From assembly GCA_050302175.1 (NCBI GenBank), contig JBNLAN010000006.1:1-48715 (forward strand): DNA of 48,715 nucleotides. Direction: 5' to 3'. The position numbers and the translations under genes are program-made. This document shows, in pieces, positions 48,584 to 48,715 of the stretch; the stretch's first letter is position 1, and each line of letters starts with the position of its first letter. The notes beneath the pieces were generated by a model. The model was not told the DNA's origin. It made no database searches and worked only from the letters and a program-made list of their open reading frames with translations. Origin of the DNA: JBNLAN01 sp050302175 (GTDB taxonomy: Bacteria; Pseudomonadota; Zetaproteobacteria; Mariprofundales; Mariprofundaceae).

Positions 48584-48715
48584 CACACCATTGCCGGCAT
48601 TCATGCCGTGAAACACGCACTTGAAGCAGGCGAACCCATCGCCGAGCTATTGATCGAAAAAGGGAAAACGCATCCGCGCCTGAATGAGCTGATTCACCTT
48701 GCCAAAAAACAGGGG
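48578..48715 (+). CDS. rlmB: 23S rRNA (guanosine-2'-O-)-methyltransferase RlmB, 5' end only
   Basis: The first 46 residues, MSHTIAGIHAVKHALEAGEPIAELLIEKGK..., match the SpoU substrate-binding N-terminus of RlmB/TrmH-group enzymes (IxGIHAVxxAL), which methylate G2251. The gene runs off the window. Confidence 0.85.
   Translation, partial: MSHTIAGIHAVKHALEAGEPIAELLIEKGKTHPRLNELIHLAKKQG

Noticed and set aside
1..48715. CRISPR arrays, rRNA genes, insertion sequences, phage integrase
   Set aside because: Looked for direct-repeat spacing, rRNA motifs, transposase and integrase motifs; none seen.

Overview
The window is about 48.7 kb of a proteobacterial chromosome of moderate-to-high GC content. 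Gene content (free-standing trpE/trpG/trpD/trpC, PpiD, a cobalamin-riboswitch operon, the ~1,500-residue NAD-glutamate dehydrogenase, RimO, RlmB) fits a free-living Gram-negative bacterium. The mix of families and many tightly coupled operons recalls Zetaproteobacteria, but that placement is inference and nothing here proves it. No rRNA, CRISPR array, transposase, integrase or phage gene was seen.

Layout. 1-1930: an AT-richer accessory patch with a small membrane protein, a class III nucleotidyl-cyclase-like protein and a four-helix membrane protein. 1931-6346: a minus-strand trpE-trpG-trpD-X-trpC operon, where X is an unrecognised membrane protein wedged between trpD and trpC by overlapping stop and start codons at both ends. 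Two small hairpins sit between trpE and trpG. 6430-8582: tRNA-Ala(GGC) with its terminator, facing ppiD. 8708-16298: an Mla/MCE-type lipid-transport operon (mlaE, an ATPase subunit whose nucleotide-binding motifs are eroded, mlaD), a TPR-type lipoprotein, a GHKL anti-sigma-type kinase, a STAS protein, ubiD and a Sel1-repeat protein. 16357-25594: a cobalamin riboswitch heading btuB-tonB-btuF-cobQ-btuC-btuD-cobO-cbiX, followed by cobA and a thioredoxin-like ferredoxin. 25717-30520: a hybrid PAS histidine kinase, a lipoprotein/S2P-like pair and an MFS transporter.

30517-34484 is the most unusual locus. A Tat-type leader protein with 15 cysteines in its last 91 residues, a radical SAM/SPASM enzyme, a PqqD-like protein and an HPr-kinase-like protein form one minus-strand unit, opposite a divergent nucleotidyltransferase (NTP_transf_5 type). 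It looks like a maturation-and-export system for a modified Cys-rich protein. 34481-40557 holds an ABHD10-like hydrolase, the giant glutamate dehydrogenase and radC.

40625-42430: a CBS-domain gene, then a short integron-type cassette array on the minus strand: two ORF cassettes (a DUF4279-like protein and a HEPN-like protein), three attC-like sites and an orphan toxin-antitoxin-style palindromic promoter, with no integrase (a CALIN). 42434-48715: rimO, two facing small membrane proteins, a spermidine-synthase-like methyltransferase, a YiiX-type NlpC/P60 hydrolase, a membrane protein, and the 5' end of rlmB, a piece of which is duplicated 2.9 kb upstream as a 13-codon leader ORF.

A pattern that crosses loci: several genes (MFS, nucleotidyltransferase, gdh, methyltransferase, leader ORF, rlmB) have a -10-like TANNNT hexamer ending exactly 6 nt before ATG and no Shine-Dalgarno, which suggests leaderless mRNAs. 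All family calls are by eye from motifs; no database search was run.
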